DNA of 5,110 nt. Source: an uncultured Tolumonas sp. (GTDB taxonomy: Bacteria > Pseudomonadota > Gammaproteobacteria > Enterobacterales > Aeromonadaceae). This document shows positions 1 to 5,110 of the stretch, one piece after another. The stretch's first letter is position 1. Every line of letters starts with the position of its first letter. The stretch lies in assembly GCA_903931645.1 (NCBI GenBank), contig CAIZDF010000700.1:1-5110 (forward strand), given 5' to 3'. The position numbers and the translations under genes are program-made. Under the pieces are notes generated by a model. That model ran no database searches, was not told where the DNA came from, and saw only the letters and a program-made list of their open reading frames with translations.

Positions 1-1570
1 GCCGAAACCTGCAGCCCCAGCGACCGCGGAAAGTTCTGTTCCTGTTTCATCCAGTGGTGATGTTCCCAATCAAAATGAAGCCGGCAATGCAAAACACGCA
101 CTGCTGACTCTTCGTTCTGATGTGCTGGAACTGACAGTCGATACGCTGGGCGGTGACATTGTTGAAGCGAAATTGCTGAAACAGACGGAAACTCAGGGTT
201 CTGATAAACCATTTGTGCTGTTGGATAAAAAACCACAACACCAATACATTGCGCAAAGTGGTCTGATTGGTCGTGATGGGGTAGATAACCAGGCAATCCG
301 CCCTGTTTACACCGCAACCGGTACCGAATTCAAACTGGCTGATGGCAAAGATGAGCTGGTGGTACCAATGGTATACACCGATGCTAAAGGCAACATCTTC
401 ACCAAACGTTTTGTTCTGAAACGTGATAGCTACGCCATTGGCGTTGATTATCAGGTGAAAAACGCCTCTGCGCAGCCACTGGAAGTTCAGTTCTACGGTC
501 AACTGAAACAAACTATTGCCGCACCAGCTGATCAACAAAGCAGCCCAGGCATGATGTCCAGCGCGTTCCACGGTGCAGCTTACTCTTCTGCCGAACATCG
601 CTATGAAAAAGTGAAGTTCAGCAATATCAATGAAGCCAAATTAGACGTTGCCACACCAGCCGGTTGGGCCGGTATGCTGCAGCACTATTTCGTGGCTGCT
701 TGGACCGGTAAACCAGACGCACAAAACCACATTTATGCGAAAGCCGTTAATGTGAATGCGGATGTAAAAGACAGTGGTGATGCCATCATCGGTATTAAAC
801 TGCCAATCACCACCGTTGCTGCTAATGCTGAAGCGGTGGTGGGTACCAGCCTGTGGATTGGTCCTAAACTGCAAGATCAGATGGCCGCAACAGCACAACA
901 TCTGGATCTGACTGTCGATTACGGTTATCTGTGGTTTATCGCACAACCGCTGTTCAAACTGTTGCAGTTCCTGCATGGTTTAGTTGGTAACTGGGGTGTG
1001 GCGATTGTTCTGATCACGCTGATTGTGCGTGGTGGTATGTATCCGCTGTCAAAAGCGCAATATACCTCAATGGCCAAAATGCGTATGCTACAGCCAAAAC
1101 TGACCGCGCTGCGTGAACGTCTGGGTGATGATCGCCAGAAGATGTCGCAGGCGATGATGGAGCTGTACAAAGAAGAGAAAGTTAACCCGCTGGGCGGCTG
1201 TTTCCCACTGTTAGTACAGATGCCAATCTTCATCGCACTGTACTGGACACTGATGGAATCAGTAGAGCTGCGTCATGCGCCGTTCGCACTGTGGTTGATC
1301 GACTTGTCAGTGAAAGACCCGTACTACGTGTTGCCGCTGCTGATGGGTGCCTCTATGTGGTACATCCAGAAGATGAGCCCAACCACAGTCACGGACCCAA
1401 TGCAGCAGAAAGTGATGCAGTTCATGCCTATCATCTTCACTTTCATGTTCCTGTGGTTCCCATCTGGTCTGACTCTGTACTGGGTAGTCAGTAACATCGT
1501 GACTATTACTCAACAGACATTGATCTTCCGTCAGCTGGAGAAAAAAGGTCTGCATACCCGTAAGAAATAA
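1..1570 (+). CDS. yidC: Membrane protein insertase YidC (5'-partial)
   Basis: YidC inserts and folds inner-membrane proteins, alone or with the SecYEG translocon. The frame is open from base 2 to the TAA at 1568-1570, giving 522 residues. E. coli YidC has 548, so about 30 N-terminal residues carrying the first transmembrane helix lie outside the window. Visible in order: a Pro/Ala/Ser-rich linker (about residues 1-35), the large periplasmic P1 domain (about 40-300, with the conserved QSGLIGRDG and [11 protein letters not shown] stretches), then the conserved insertase core of five-helix topology from [19 protein letters not shown] onward. The groove arginine (E. coli R366) is the Arg of [10 protein letters not shown], codon 1028-1030. 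The cytoplasmic hairpin [16 protein letters not shown], the [16 protein letters not shown] helix, [15 protein letters not shown] and [12 protein letters not shown] follow. The tail is basic (HTRKK). An internal GTG at 122 is not the start, because the homology runs upstream of it. Identification is very secure. Confidence 0.98.
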   Translation, partial: PKPAAPATAESSVPVSSSGDVPNQNEAGNAKHALLTLRSDVLELTVDTLGGDIVEAKLLKQTETQGSDKPFVLLDKKPQHQYIAQSGLIGRDGVDNQAIRPVYTATGTEFKLADGKDELVVPMVYTDAKGNIFTKRFVLKRDSYAIGVDYQVKNASAQPLEVQFYGQLKQTIAAPADQQSSPGMMSSAFHGAAYSSAEHRYEKVKFSNINEAKLDVATPAGWAGMLQHYFVAAWTGKPDAQNHIYAKAVNVNADVKDSGDAIIGIKLPITTVAANAEAVVGTSLWIGPKLQDQMAATAQHLDLTVDYGYLWFIAQPLFKLLQFLHGLVGNWGVAIVLITLIVRGGMYPLSKAQYTSMAKMRMLQPKLTALRERLGDDRQKMSQAMMELYKEEKVNPLGGCFPLLVQMPIFIALYWTLMESVELRHAPFALWLIDLSVKDPYYVLPLLMGASMWYIQKMSPTTVTDPMQQKVMQFMPIIFTFMFLWFPSGLTLYWVVSNIVTITQQTLIFRQLEKKGLHTRKK

Positions 1571-1591
1571 TATTCTTCCGGTTGACCTTTG

Positions 1592-1616
1592 AGCCCCGCA
1601 CTTCGCGGGGCTTTTT
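1592..1616 (+). terminator. Intrinsic terminator after yidC
   Basis: The arms AGCCCCGC (1592-1599) and GCGGGGCT (1605-1612) pair perfectly over eight mostly GC pairs around a 5-base loop (ACTTC). A run of five T (1612-1616) and then ATT follow. It lies 21 bases past the yidC stop. It should end most transcripts from the upstream rnpA-yidC block, so mnmE would rely on read-through or on a promoter of its own. Confidence 0.9.
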
Positions 1617-1641
1617 ATTCGGCTTTCCGCGTAATATTCAT

Positions 1642-1647
1642 TACAAT
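1642..1647 (+). promoter_or_regulatory. Candidate -10 element for mnmE
   Basis: TACAAT lies 30 bases upstream of the mnmE start and downstream of the yidC terminator, in the only 60-base stretch where an mnmE-specific promoter could sit. It matches the sigma-70 -10 consensus at five of six positions. No convincing -35 hexamer stands 16-18 bases upstream (TTCGGC at 1618-1623 is poor). TAATAT at 1632-1637 is an alternative. This is a weak call based on position and one hexamer. Confidence 0.25.
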
Positions 1648-1666
1648 TTCATCAAGAACGCTATTC

Positions 1667-1670
1667 AGAG
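1667..1670 (+). promoter_or_regulatory. Ribosome binding site deciding the mnmE start
   Basis: AGAG is the only purine-rich Shine-Dalgarno-like stretch here. It stands 7 bases before ATG 1678 but only 1 base before the in-frame ATG 1672. It therefore favours 1678 as the start, in agreement with the protein alignment. Confidence 0.5.
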
Positions 1671-1677
1671 AATGCTC

Positions 1678-3039
1678 ATGTATACAGATACTATCGTTGC
1701 GCTTGCCACACCACCCGGACGCGGTGGTATCGGTATTCTGCGTATTTCCGGCCCGCATAGCAGCCAGGTGGCCGAACAAGTGTTAGGTAAAATCCCCAAA
1801 ATTCGCCATGCGGAACTGCTGCCATTTTGTGATGCAGATGGTAAAGCCTTGGATCAAGGTATCGCCTTGCTGTTTAAAGCGCCCTACAGCTTCACCGGTG
1901 AAGATGTACTGGAACTGCAGGGGCATGGAGGCCCGGTAGTGCTGGATATGCTGCTAAAGCGTATTCTGACCATTACAGGCGTTCGTCTTGCCCGGCCGGG
2001 TGAGTTTTCTGAACGTGCCTTTATGAATGACAAATTGGATCTGGCACAAGCGGAAGCGATTGCCGATCTAATTGAGGCCACCAGCGAACAGGCGGCGCGT
2101 TCTGCGATGCAATCGCTGCAGGGTGAATTTTCACAACGTATCCACCAGCTGGTCGGTTCGCTGACTAATCTGCGTATTTATGTCGAAGCCGCGATTGATT
2201 TTCCGGAAGAAGAGATCGATTTTCTCTCCGACGGCAAGATTGCCAATGCACTGTATGGTGTGATGGACGATTTAGCGCAGGTGAATCGTGAGGCGCGGCA
2301 AGGCGCACTGCTGCGTGATGGCATGAAAGTAGTGATTGCCGGGCGACCAAATGCCGGAAAATCGAGTCTGCTCAATGCATTGGCCGGTCGTGAATCGGCA
2401 ATTGTGACCGAAATTGCCGGCACTACCCGCGATGTCTTACGTGAACACATTCATCTCGATGGCATGCCGTTGCATATCATTGATACTGCCGGTTTGCGTG
2501 ATACCACCGATACCGTAGAAAAAATCGGTATCGAACGTGCCTGGGCCGAAATCGAACAAGCGGATCGCGTGCTGTTTATGGTCGATGGCACCACCACCGA
2601 GGCCCGTAACCCACATGATATCTGGCCTGATTTTGTTGATCGGTTACCAGAAAACCTTGGTATTACCGTGATCCGCAATAAGGCCGATCTGACCGGCGAA
2701 GTGCTAACTGTCAGCGAAGAGAATGGTTATGCGGTATATCCGATCTCGGCGAAAACCGGGCTGGGTTTAGATGCGTTACGGGAACATCTGAAAGTCTGTA
2801 TGGGGTTTCAAAGCACGCTGGAAGGCGGGTTTATTGCCCGTCGTCGCCATCTGGATGCCATTGAGCGCGCTTCTGCTCGTTTGGAAGAGGCTAAGGTGCA
2901 ACTCGAAGTCTATCGGGCTGGTGAGTTGGTTGCAGAGGAACTGCGCATGGCGCAAGAAGCGTTAAGTGAAATCACCGGGGCGTTTAGTGCCGATGATTTA
3001 CTGGGGCGGATTTTCTCGTCGTTTTGTATCGGTAAATAA
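1678..3039 (+). CDS. mnmE: tRNA uridine-5-carboxymethylaminomethyl(34) synthesis GTPase MnmE
   Basis: With MnmG (GidA), MnmE uses methylene-tetrahydrofolate and GTP to add the (carboxymethyl)aminomethyl group to C5 of wobble uridine 34 in certain tRNAs. It acts in the cytoplasm and dimerises through its N-terminal domain. The 453 residues match the family length (E. coli 454). The N-terminal tetrahydrofolate-binding domain covers about 1-120 ([33 protein letters not shown]), followed by a helical domain that resumes after the inserted G domain. The GTPase motifs are G1 GRPNAGKSS (222-230), G2 in GTTRD (248-252), G3 DTAG (269-272), G4 NKAD (334-337) and G5 SAK (357-359). The C-terminal signature FSSFCIGK carries the functionally essential Cys (450). 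I chose ATG 1678 because MYTDTIVA aligns with E. coli MSDNDTIVA and the AGAG is well spaced; ATG 1672 would add two residues. The next gene is convergent, so mnmE is the last gene of its + strand unit. Confidence 0.97.
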   Translation: MYTDTIVALATPPGRGGIGILRISGPHSSQVAEQVLGKIPKIRHAELLPFCDADGKALDQGIALLFKAPYSFTGEDVLELQGHGGPVVLDMLLKRILTITGVRLARPGEFSERAFMNDKLDLAQAEAIADLIEATSEQAARSAMQSLQGEFSQRIHQLVGSLTNLRIYVEAAIDFPEEEIDFLSDGKIANALYGVMDDLAQVNREARQGALLRDGMKVVIAGRPNAGKSSLLNALAGRESAIVTEIAGTTRDVLREHIHLDGMPLHIIDTAGLRDTTDTVEKIGIERAWAEIEQADRVLFMVDGTTTEARNPHDIWPDFVDRLPENLGITVIRNKADLTGEVLTVSEENGYAVYPISAKTGLGLDALREHLKVCMGFQSTLEGGFIARRRHLDAIERASARLEEAKVQLEVYRAGELVAEELRMAQEALSEITGAFSADDLLGRIFSSFCIGK

Positions 3040-3050
3040 TTGTTCCTCAC

Positions 3051-3079
3051 AAAAAAAGGGCTCGATAAGAGCCCTTTTT
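3051..3079. terminator. Bidirectional intrinsic terminator between mnmE and the kfrA-like gene
   Basis: AGGGCTC (3057-3063) and GAGCCCT (3069-3075) pair perfectly around the loop GATAA. The stem is extended by the A run at 3051-3057 facing the T run at 3075-3079. On the + strand it gives a stem plus five T, starting 11 bases after the mnmE stop. On the - strand it gives the same stem plus seven T, starting about 18 bases after the stop of the kfrA-like gene. It can therefore serve both convergent genes. Confidence 0.9.
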
Positions 3080-3096
3080 GATCCGTTTATCAACGC

Positions 3097-3798
3097 TTAA
3101 ACACGCGCCGCACTTTCTTCTTTACGACGTAACAGTTCCAGCAAATCATTTTCTGCTTTTTTACGCGCAGCAACTTCTGTTTCTAATTTTGCGGTCAAGG
3201 CTTTCGCGCTGTGTTCGGCATTTAATTTAGCTACCCGTTCCTGTTCCAGCGTTTTATATAACTGATCCAGATCCGCTTCCAAACGTGGTACCGACTCCAG
3301 TTTTAATTGTGCTTTCACTAATTCCATACGTGATTGCGTTGCAGATTCTTTTTCAACATCAATTTCTTCCCGCGCACGCTTTAGTTCTGCATTCAATTGT
3401 TCAAATCGGCCAGACACTTCATTTTTAATCGCGCGGGCAGAATTTAACTCCACACCTTGCAAAGTTAATTGCTGCTCTTGCTTATCATTTTCCGCCATTA
3501 ATTCGCTGTTGATCTGACGTAATGTTTCAATTTCATTTTCAAATTGCGACTTCACGGCCGCAACCTGACGGGTAATAAACTCTTCCAGTGGACGCAACAA
3601 TTCAGAAGGAACAGAAATATCTTGTTCAGCCGGCACAACCTGTGCCGATTGCCAGACCTGAAACAGACGCCAAACCGCCGAGATAGTGCCAGTTTTTAAG
3701 CGCTTACGCACATCTAACACCGTTGGTTTATTGCCTTCAGCACAGATAGCGTCTGCAGCTGCGTTCACCTGCTCTTGCGTTATAATGATATCGTTCAT
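3097..3798 (-). CDS. KfrA-like DNA-binding coiled-coil protein
   Basis: The protein has 233 residues. Residues about 5-50 (ITQEQVNAAADAICAEGNKP, then TVLDVRKRLKTGTISAVWRL) fit the helix-turn-helix of the KfrA N-terminal family (plasmid replication-region DNA-binding domain), with the usual pattern of an 'AAD-L-AEG-PTV-VR-RLG' block followed by a short recognition segment. From about residue 75 to 228 the sequence is almost proline-free, rich in Glu, Lys, Gln, Ala and Leu and heptad-like (QFENEIETLRQINSELMAEN; RFEQLNAELKRAREEIDVEK). This indicates a long coiled coil with a possible break at Pro171. Plasmid KfrA is an autoregulated DNA-binding protein implicated in plasmid partition. The role of chromosomal versions such as this is not established, and I infer a DNA-binding structural or regulatory protein. 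ATG 3798 is the only plausible start (next Met is 101); GGGTAA (3803-3808) is a weak ribosome site. The gene converges on mnmE. The oxidoreductase gene lies 144 bases upstream on the same strand with no evident terminator between them. Confidence 0.82.
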   Translation of the reverse strand: MNDIIITQEQVNAAADAICAEGNKPTVLDVRKRLKTGTISAVWRLFQVWQSAQVVPAEQDISVPSELLRPLEEFITRQVAAVKSQFENEIETLRQINSELMAENDKQEQQLTLQGVELNSARAIKNEVSGRFEQLNAELKRAREEIDVEKESATQSRMELVKAQLKLESVPRLEADLDQLYKTLEQERVAKLNAEHSAKALTAKLETEVAARKKAENDLLELLRRKEESAARV

Positions 3799-3813
3799 TT
3801 GGTTACCCGATTA

Positions 3814-3871
3814 TTGATGTAATTCGTTATAAGCCGCCACTGTGCTTTGGCGGAGGATCAAATTGCATCAA
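3814..3871. promoter_or_regulatory. Nested inverted repeats upstream of the kfrA-like gene, candidate operator/promoter
   Basis: The outer arms are TTGATGTAATT (3814-3824) and AATTGCATCAA (3861-3871), which pair at 10 of 11 positions. The inner arms are CCGCCA (3834-3839) and TGGCGG (3848-3853), a perfect pair. The two dyads have centres about one base apart. On the - strand, TATAAC (3831-3826) is a good -10, and CCGCCA (3853-3848) is a mediocre -35 at a 16-base spacing, so the repeats would overlap the promoter of the kfrA-like gene. A second -10-like TATACT lies at 3876-3871. Autoregulation by the KfrA-like protein is inferred from the family, not shown. Confidence 0.45.
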
Positions 3872-3942
3872 GTATAGCCGCGACGCTCAGAAAATCGCAT
3901 GGTTAGACCAATATCAATGTCAGAATCTTTGTCTCAGTCACA

Positions 3943-4824
3943 TCATATCTGGCTTGCCACATCATAAGCATCCCGCACCGCGTGCATGATATTTTTAACT
4001 TGTTTGGCATCCCCCAATAAATAGATCTCTTTTAACTCTGTTTTCAGATTGTCATACAGTGAATTATTTGATTGATAACCGATTGCCGTAATGATTGAAT
4101 CGGCTGATTGTGCAATGGTTTGTCCCTCCGATTGCAGGATGACACCCGCCGCAGTGGCATGAGAAATCACGGTATCTGTTTTAACGACAATACCTTTTTC
4201 TGGCAGTAACCGTTTTAATGTTTCCGTACTGCTGTAACTTAATTCTCGGCTGATCGGTAAAATTTCACGCTGTTTTTCCACCAATATTACTTGTTTACCC
4301 TGATTGCGTAACCAAAGTGCGGTTTCACAACCGACTAACCCACCACCAGACACAATTACTGTTTTGCCCGGATCTTTTTTCCCCGCCAGCACTGTCTCTG
4401 CGCTGAATGTGTGATGAAAACCAGGAATGGGTTGTTTTACAGGGGTAGAGCCCGTTGCAATGATCACAACATCGGCTCGGCTTTGTAGAATAGCCTCTTC
4501 TTCAATATAAGAATGCAGATGTACGGGGACATTTAATTCATGCAATTCACTGCCATACCAATGCACTAAAGCATGACATTCTTTTTTAAATGCCGGCATG
4601 CCAGCAGCAACTAAATTACCTCCCAAACAGCCTTTTTGTTCGTATAACTCAACTTTATGCCCACGCCTGGCCGCCACACGGGCAGCTTCCATTCCAGCTA
4701 CGCCACCACCAATAATCATGATATGACGAGAAATGCTGCAGGGTTTTATCGCTTCAGGGTTGTCATTTCCTGATAATGGAATGGTACGGTTGTTGATATT
4801 TCGAGCGTTATTTCCATATAACAT
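3943..4824 (-). CDS. FAD/NAD(H)-dependent oxidoreductase, C-terminal half of the enoate reductase / 2,4-dienoyl-CoA reductase type
   Basis: The 293 residues align with the FAD- and NAD(P)H-binding half of the old-yellow-enzyme reductases (FadH, enoate reductase, BaiCD type), which normally run to about 640-670 residues. Visible are the first dinucleotide fold IMIIGGGVAGMEAARVAARR (FAD; GGGVAG 39-44, Glu61 at the end of beta-2), the family motif LGGNLVAAGMPAFKKE (67-82), the ATG motif IIATGSTP (121-128), the second fold VSGGGLVGCE (158-167, NADH) with acidic Glu183 in LVEKQ suggesting NADH over NADPH, and the closing IYLLGDA (267-273). The FMN-binding TIM barrel and the cysteine cluster for 4Fe-4S are absent. 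The ORF cannot extend upstream: two in-frame TAG codons stand at 4837-4842. A good ribosome site precedes ATG 4824, so this looks like a translated short gene, not an obvious decayed remnant. It might be a standalone NADH:flavin reductase subunit or the product of an old deletion. The physiological substrate is unknown. Confidence 0.8.
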   Translation of the reverse strand: MLYGNNARNINNRTIPLSGNDNPEAIKPCSISRHIMIIGGGVAGMEAARVAARRGHKVELYEQKGCLGGNLVAAGMPAFKKECHALVHWYGSELHELNVPVHLHSYIEEEAILQSRADVVIIATGSTPVKQPIPGFHHTFSAETVLAGKKDPGKTVIVSGGGLVGCETALWLRNQGKQVILVEKQREILPISRELSYSSTETLKRLLPEKGIVVKTDTVISHATAAGVILQSEGQTIAQSADSIITAIGYQSNNSLYDNLKTELKEIYLLGDAKQVKNIMHAVRDAYDVASQI

Positions 4825-4827
4825 AGT

Positions 4828-4834
4828 TCCACCT
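4828..4834 (-). promoter_or_regulatory. Ribosome binding site of the oxidoreductase gene
   Basis: On the - strand AGGTGGA ends three bases before ATG 4824, with its AGGTG core five bases away. This is a strong match to the Shine-Dalgarno sequence. It supports initiation at this ATG and therefore the short, barrel-less form of the protein. Confidence 0.7.
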
Positions 4835-4873
4835 GCCTACTACAAATTACACGACAAGAAAGTGGTTATGACT

Positions 4874-4905
4874 ATTAATTCACCGAACAGGTTCAGTGAA
4901 TTGAT
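4874..4905. promoter_or_regulatory. Near-perfect palindrome upstream of the oxidoreductase gene, candidate operator
   Basis: The arms AATTCACCGAAC (4877-4888) and GTTCAGTGAATT (4891-4902) pair at 11 of 12 positions around a 2-base centre. Allowing one G-T position, the symmetry extends to 4874-4905. It lies 53-78 bases upstream of the oxidoreductase start. On the - strand TTCACT (4900-4895) and TAATAG (4877-4872) are 17 bases apart and could be a weak -35/-10 pair inside the dyad, so a bound repressor would block it. No T run follows on either strand, so it is not an intrinsic terminator. Which regulator binds is unknown. Confidence 0.5.
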
Positions 4906-5000
4906 TCAGCATAGAAAGCAACACCGAAAGGATCAACCCAGCCAGTTCACAGAACGAAGGAAAAGATAGGCCAAGGTAAGAGAGTTTGAATCGGATCAAC

Positions 5001-5024
5001 AAAAAAGCCGCTTTTCATCGCGGC
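5001..5024 (-). terminator. Intrinsic terminator on the - strand
   Basis: Read on the - strand, GCCGC (5024-5020), an 8-base loop GATGAAAA and GCGGC (5011-5007) form a five-pair GC stem followed by six T (5006-5001). It lies 27 bases beyond the stop of the partial gene at the right edge and would separate that gene from the oxidoreductase. Confidence 0.7.
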
Positions 5025-5051
5025 CAATTCATTTTTTATTTCGCTAAAACA

Positions 5052-5110
5052 TTATTTTGGTACTGCTAACTGCATAAAAATAGGTAATAAGCGGGTGATG
5101 TATTGCTGCA
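5052..5110 (-). CDS. C-terminal end of an unidentified - strand gene (partial)
   Basis: One - strand frame reads QQYITRLLPIFMQLAVPK and stops at TAA (5054-5052), with a terminator beginning 27 bases further on. A gene end is expected upstream of such a terminator, and of the three frames this one looks most protein-like. The other two also stay open for a while: one stops at a TAG at 5044-5046, the other stops earlier. Eighteen residues are too few to name a family, so the frame choice is tentative. Confidence 0.35.
   Translation of the reverse strand, partial: QQYITRLLPIFMQLAVPK

Noticed and set aside
47..598. 183-codon open frame antisense to yidC
   Set aside because: It lies wholly opposite an unmistakable yidC, its translation resembles no family I know, and there is no sign of an independent start signal. 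The other antisense frames over yidC and mnmE (641-976, 925-1233, 1307-1555, 1884-2081, 2165-2350, 2178-2450, 2451-2678) were dropped for the same reason.
1291..1494. 67-codon + strand frame inside yidC
   Set aside because: It overlaps the conserved YidC helices in another frame and shows no recognisable protein features.
1582..1677. Upstream extension of mnmE to a TTG at 1582
   Set aside because: It would run translation through the yidC terminator hairpin and add 32 residues that no MnmE has. ATG 1678 fits both the homology and the ribosome site.
3880..3898. GCGA...TCGC small inverted repeat after the oxidoreductase gene
   Set aside because: Four-pair arms with an 11-base loop and no T run do not make a terminator.
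4868..4969. Small basic ORF of 33 codons (MTINSPNRFSELIQHRKQHR...), also readable from 4733
   Set aside because: The longer version is a shadow of the oxidoreductase gene. The short one spans the palindrome, has only a poor ribosome site and resembles no known family. A real small protein is possible but not supported.
4825..5000. Remnants of the missing FMN barrel upstream of the truncated oxidoreductase
   Set aside because: I read the three - strand frames, found several stops and no recognisable barrel or CxxC sequence, so I do not call a frameshifted pseudogene.
4930..5000. Direct repeat GGATCAAC at 4930-4937 and 4993-5000
   Set aside because: Eight bases repeated once at this distance is easily chance. 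No mobile element or third copy supports it.
5007..5040. The same hairpin as a + strand terminator
   Set aside because: On the + strand the T run begins about 10 bases after the stem and no + strand gene ends nearby, so only the - strand reading is called.

Overview
The window looks like a chromosomal segment of a gammaproteobacterium. The yidC-mnmE pair is the conserved gene order of that class near the chromosome origin (rpmH-rnpA-yidD-yidC-mnmE), and both proteins read as close relatives of the E. coli ones. The moderate base composition, the Aeromonadales-like flavour of the proteins and the attached accessory genes make Tolumonas or a relative my best guess. That genus assignment is inference, not proof.

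Left half, + strand, core genome. The window opens inside yidC, the inner-membrane insertase; only the first transmembrane helix and its leader are cut off. yidC ends at 1570, followed by a strong intrinsic terminator (1592-1616). mnmE, the tRNA wobble-uridine modification GTPase, follows from 1678 to 3039. A hairpin flanked by A and T runs (3051-3079) closes mnmE and, read the other way, also the convergent gene on its right.

Right half, - strand, accessory in character and visibly more AT-rich. First comes a 233-residue KfrA-like protein (3097-3798): an N-terminal DNA-binding domain followed by a long coiled coil, a layout best known from plasmids. Its upstream region holds two nearly concentric inverted repeats (3814-3871) that look like an operator. 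Next is a 293-residue FAD/NAD(H) oxidoreductase (3943-4824). It corresponds only to the C-terminal half of the enoate reductase / 2,4-dienoyl-CoA reductase (old yellow enzyme) family and lacks the FMN barrel and the 4Fe-4S cysteines. Its start has a good ribosome binding site, and a near-perfect 26-base palindrome (4877-4902) lies just upstream. At the right edge a - strand intrinsic terminator (5001-5024) follows what is probably the last 18 codons of another - strand gene.

The left genes belong to membrane biogenesis and translation housekeeping. The right genes have no evident functional link to them or to each other. I do not see a complete novel system. The points most worth following are the free-standing reductase half with its palindrome and the chromosomal KfrA-like gene with its nested repeats.
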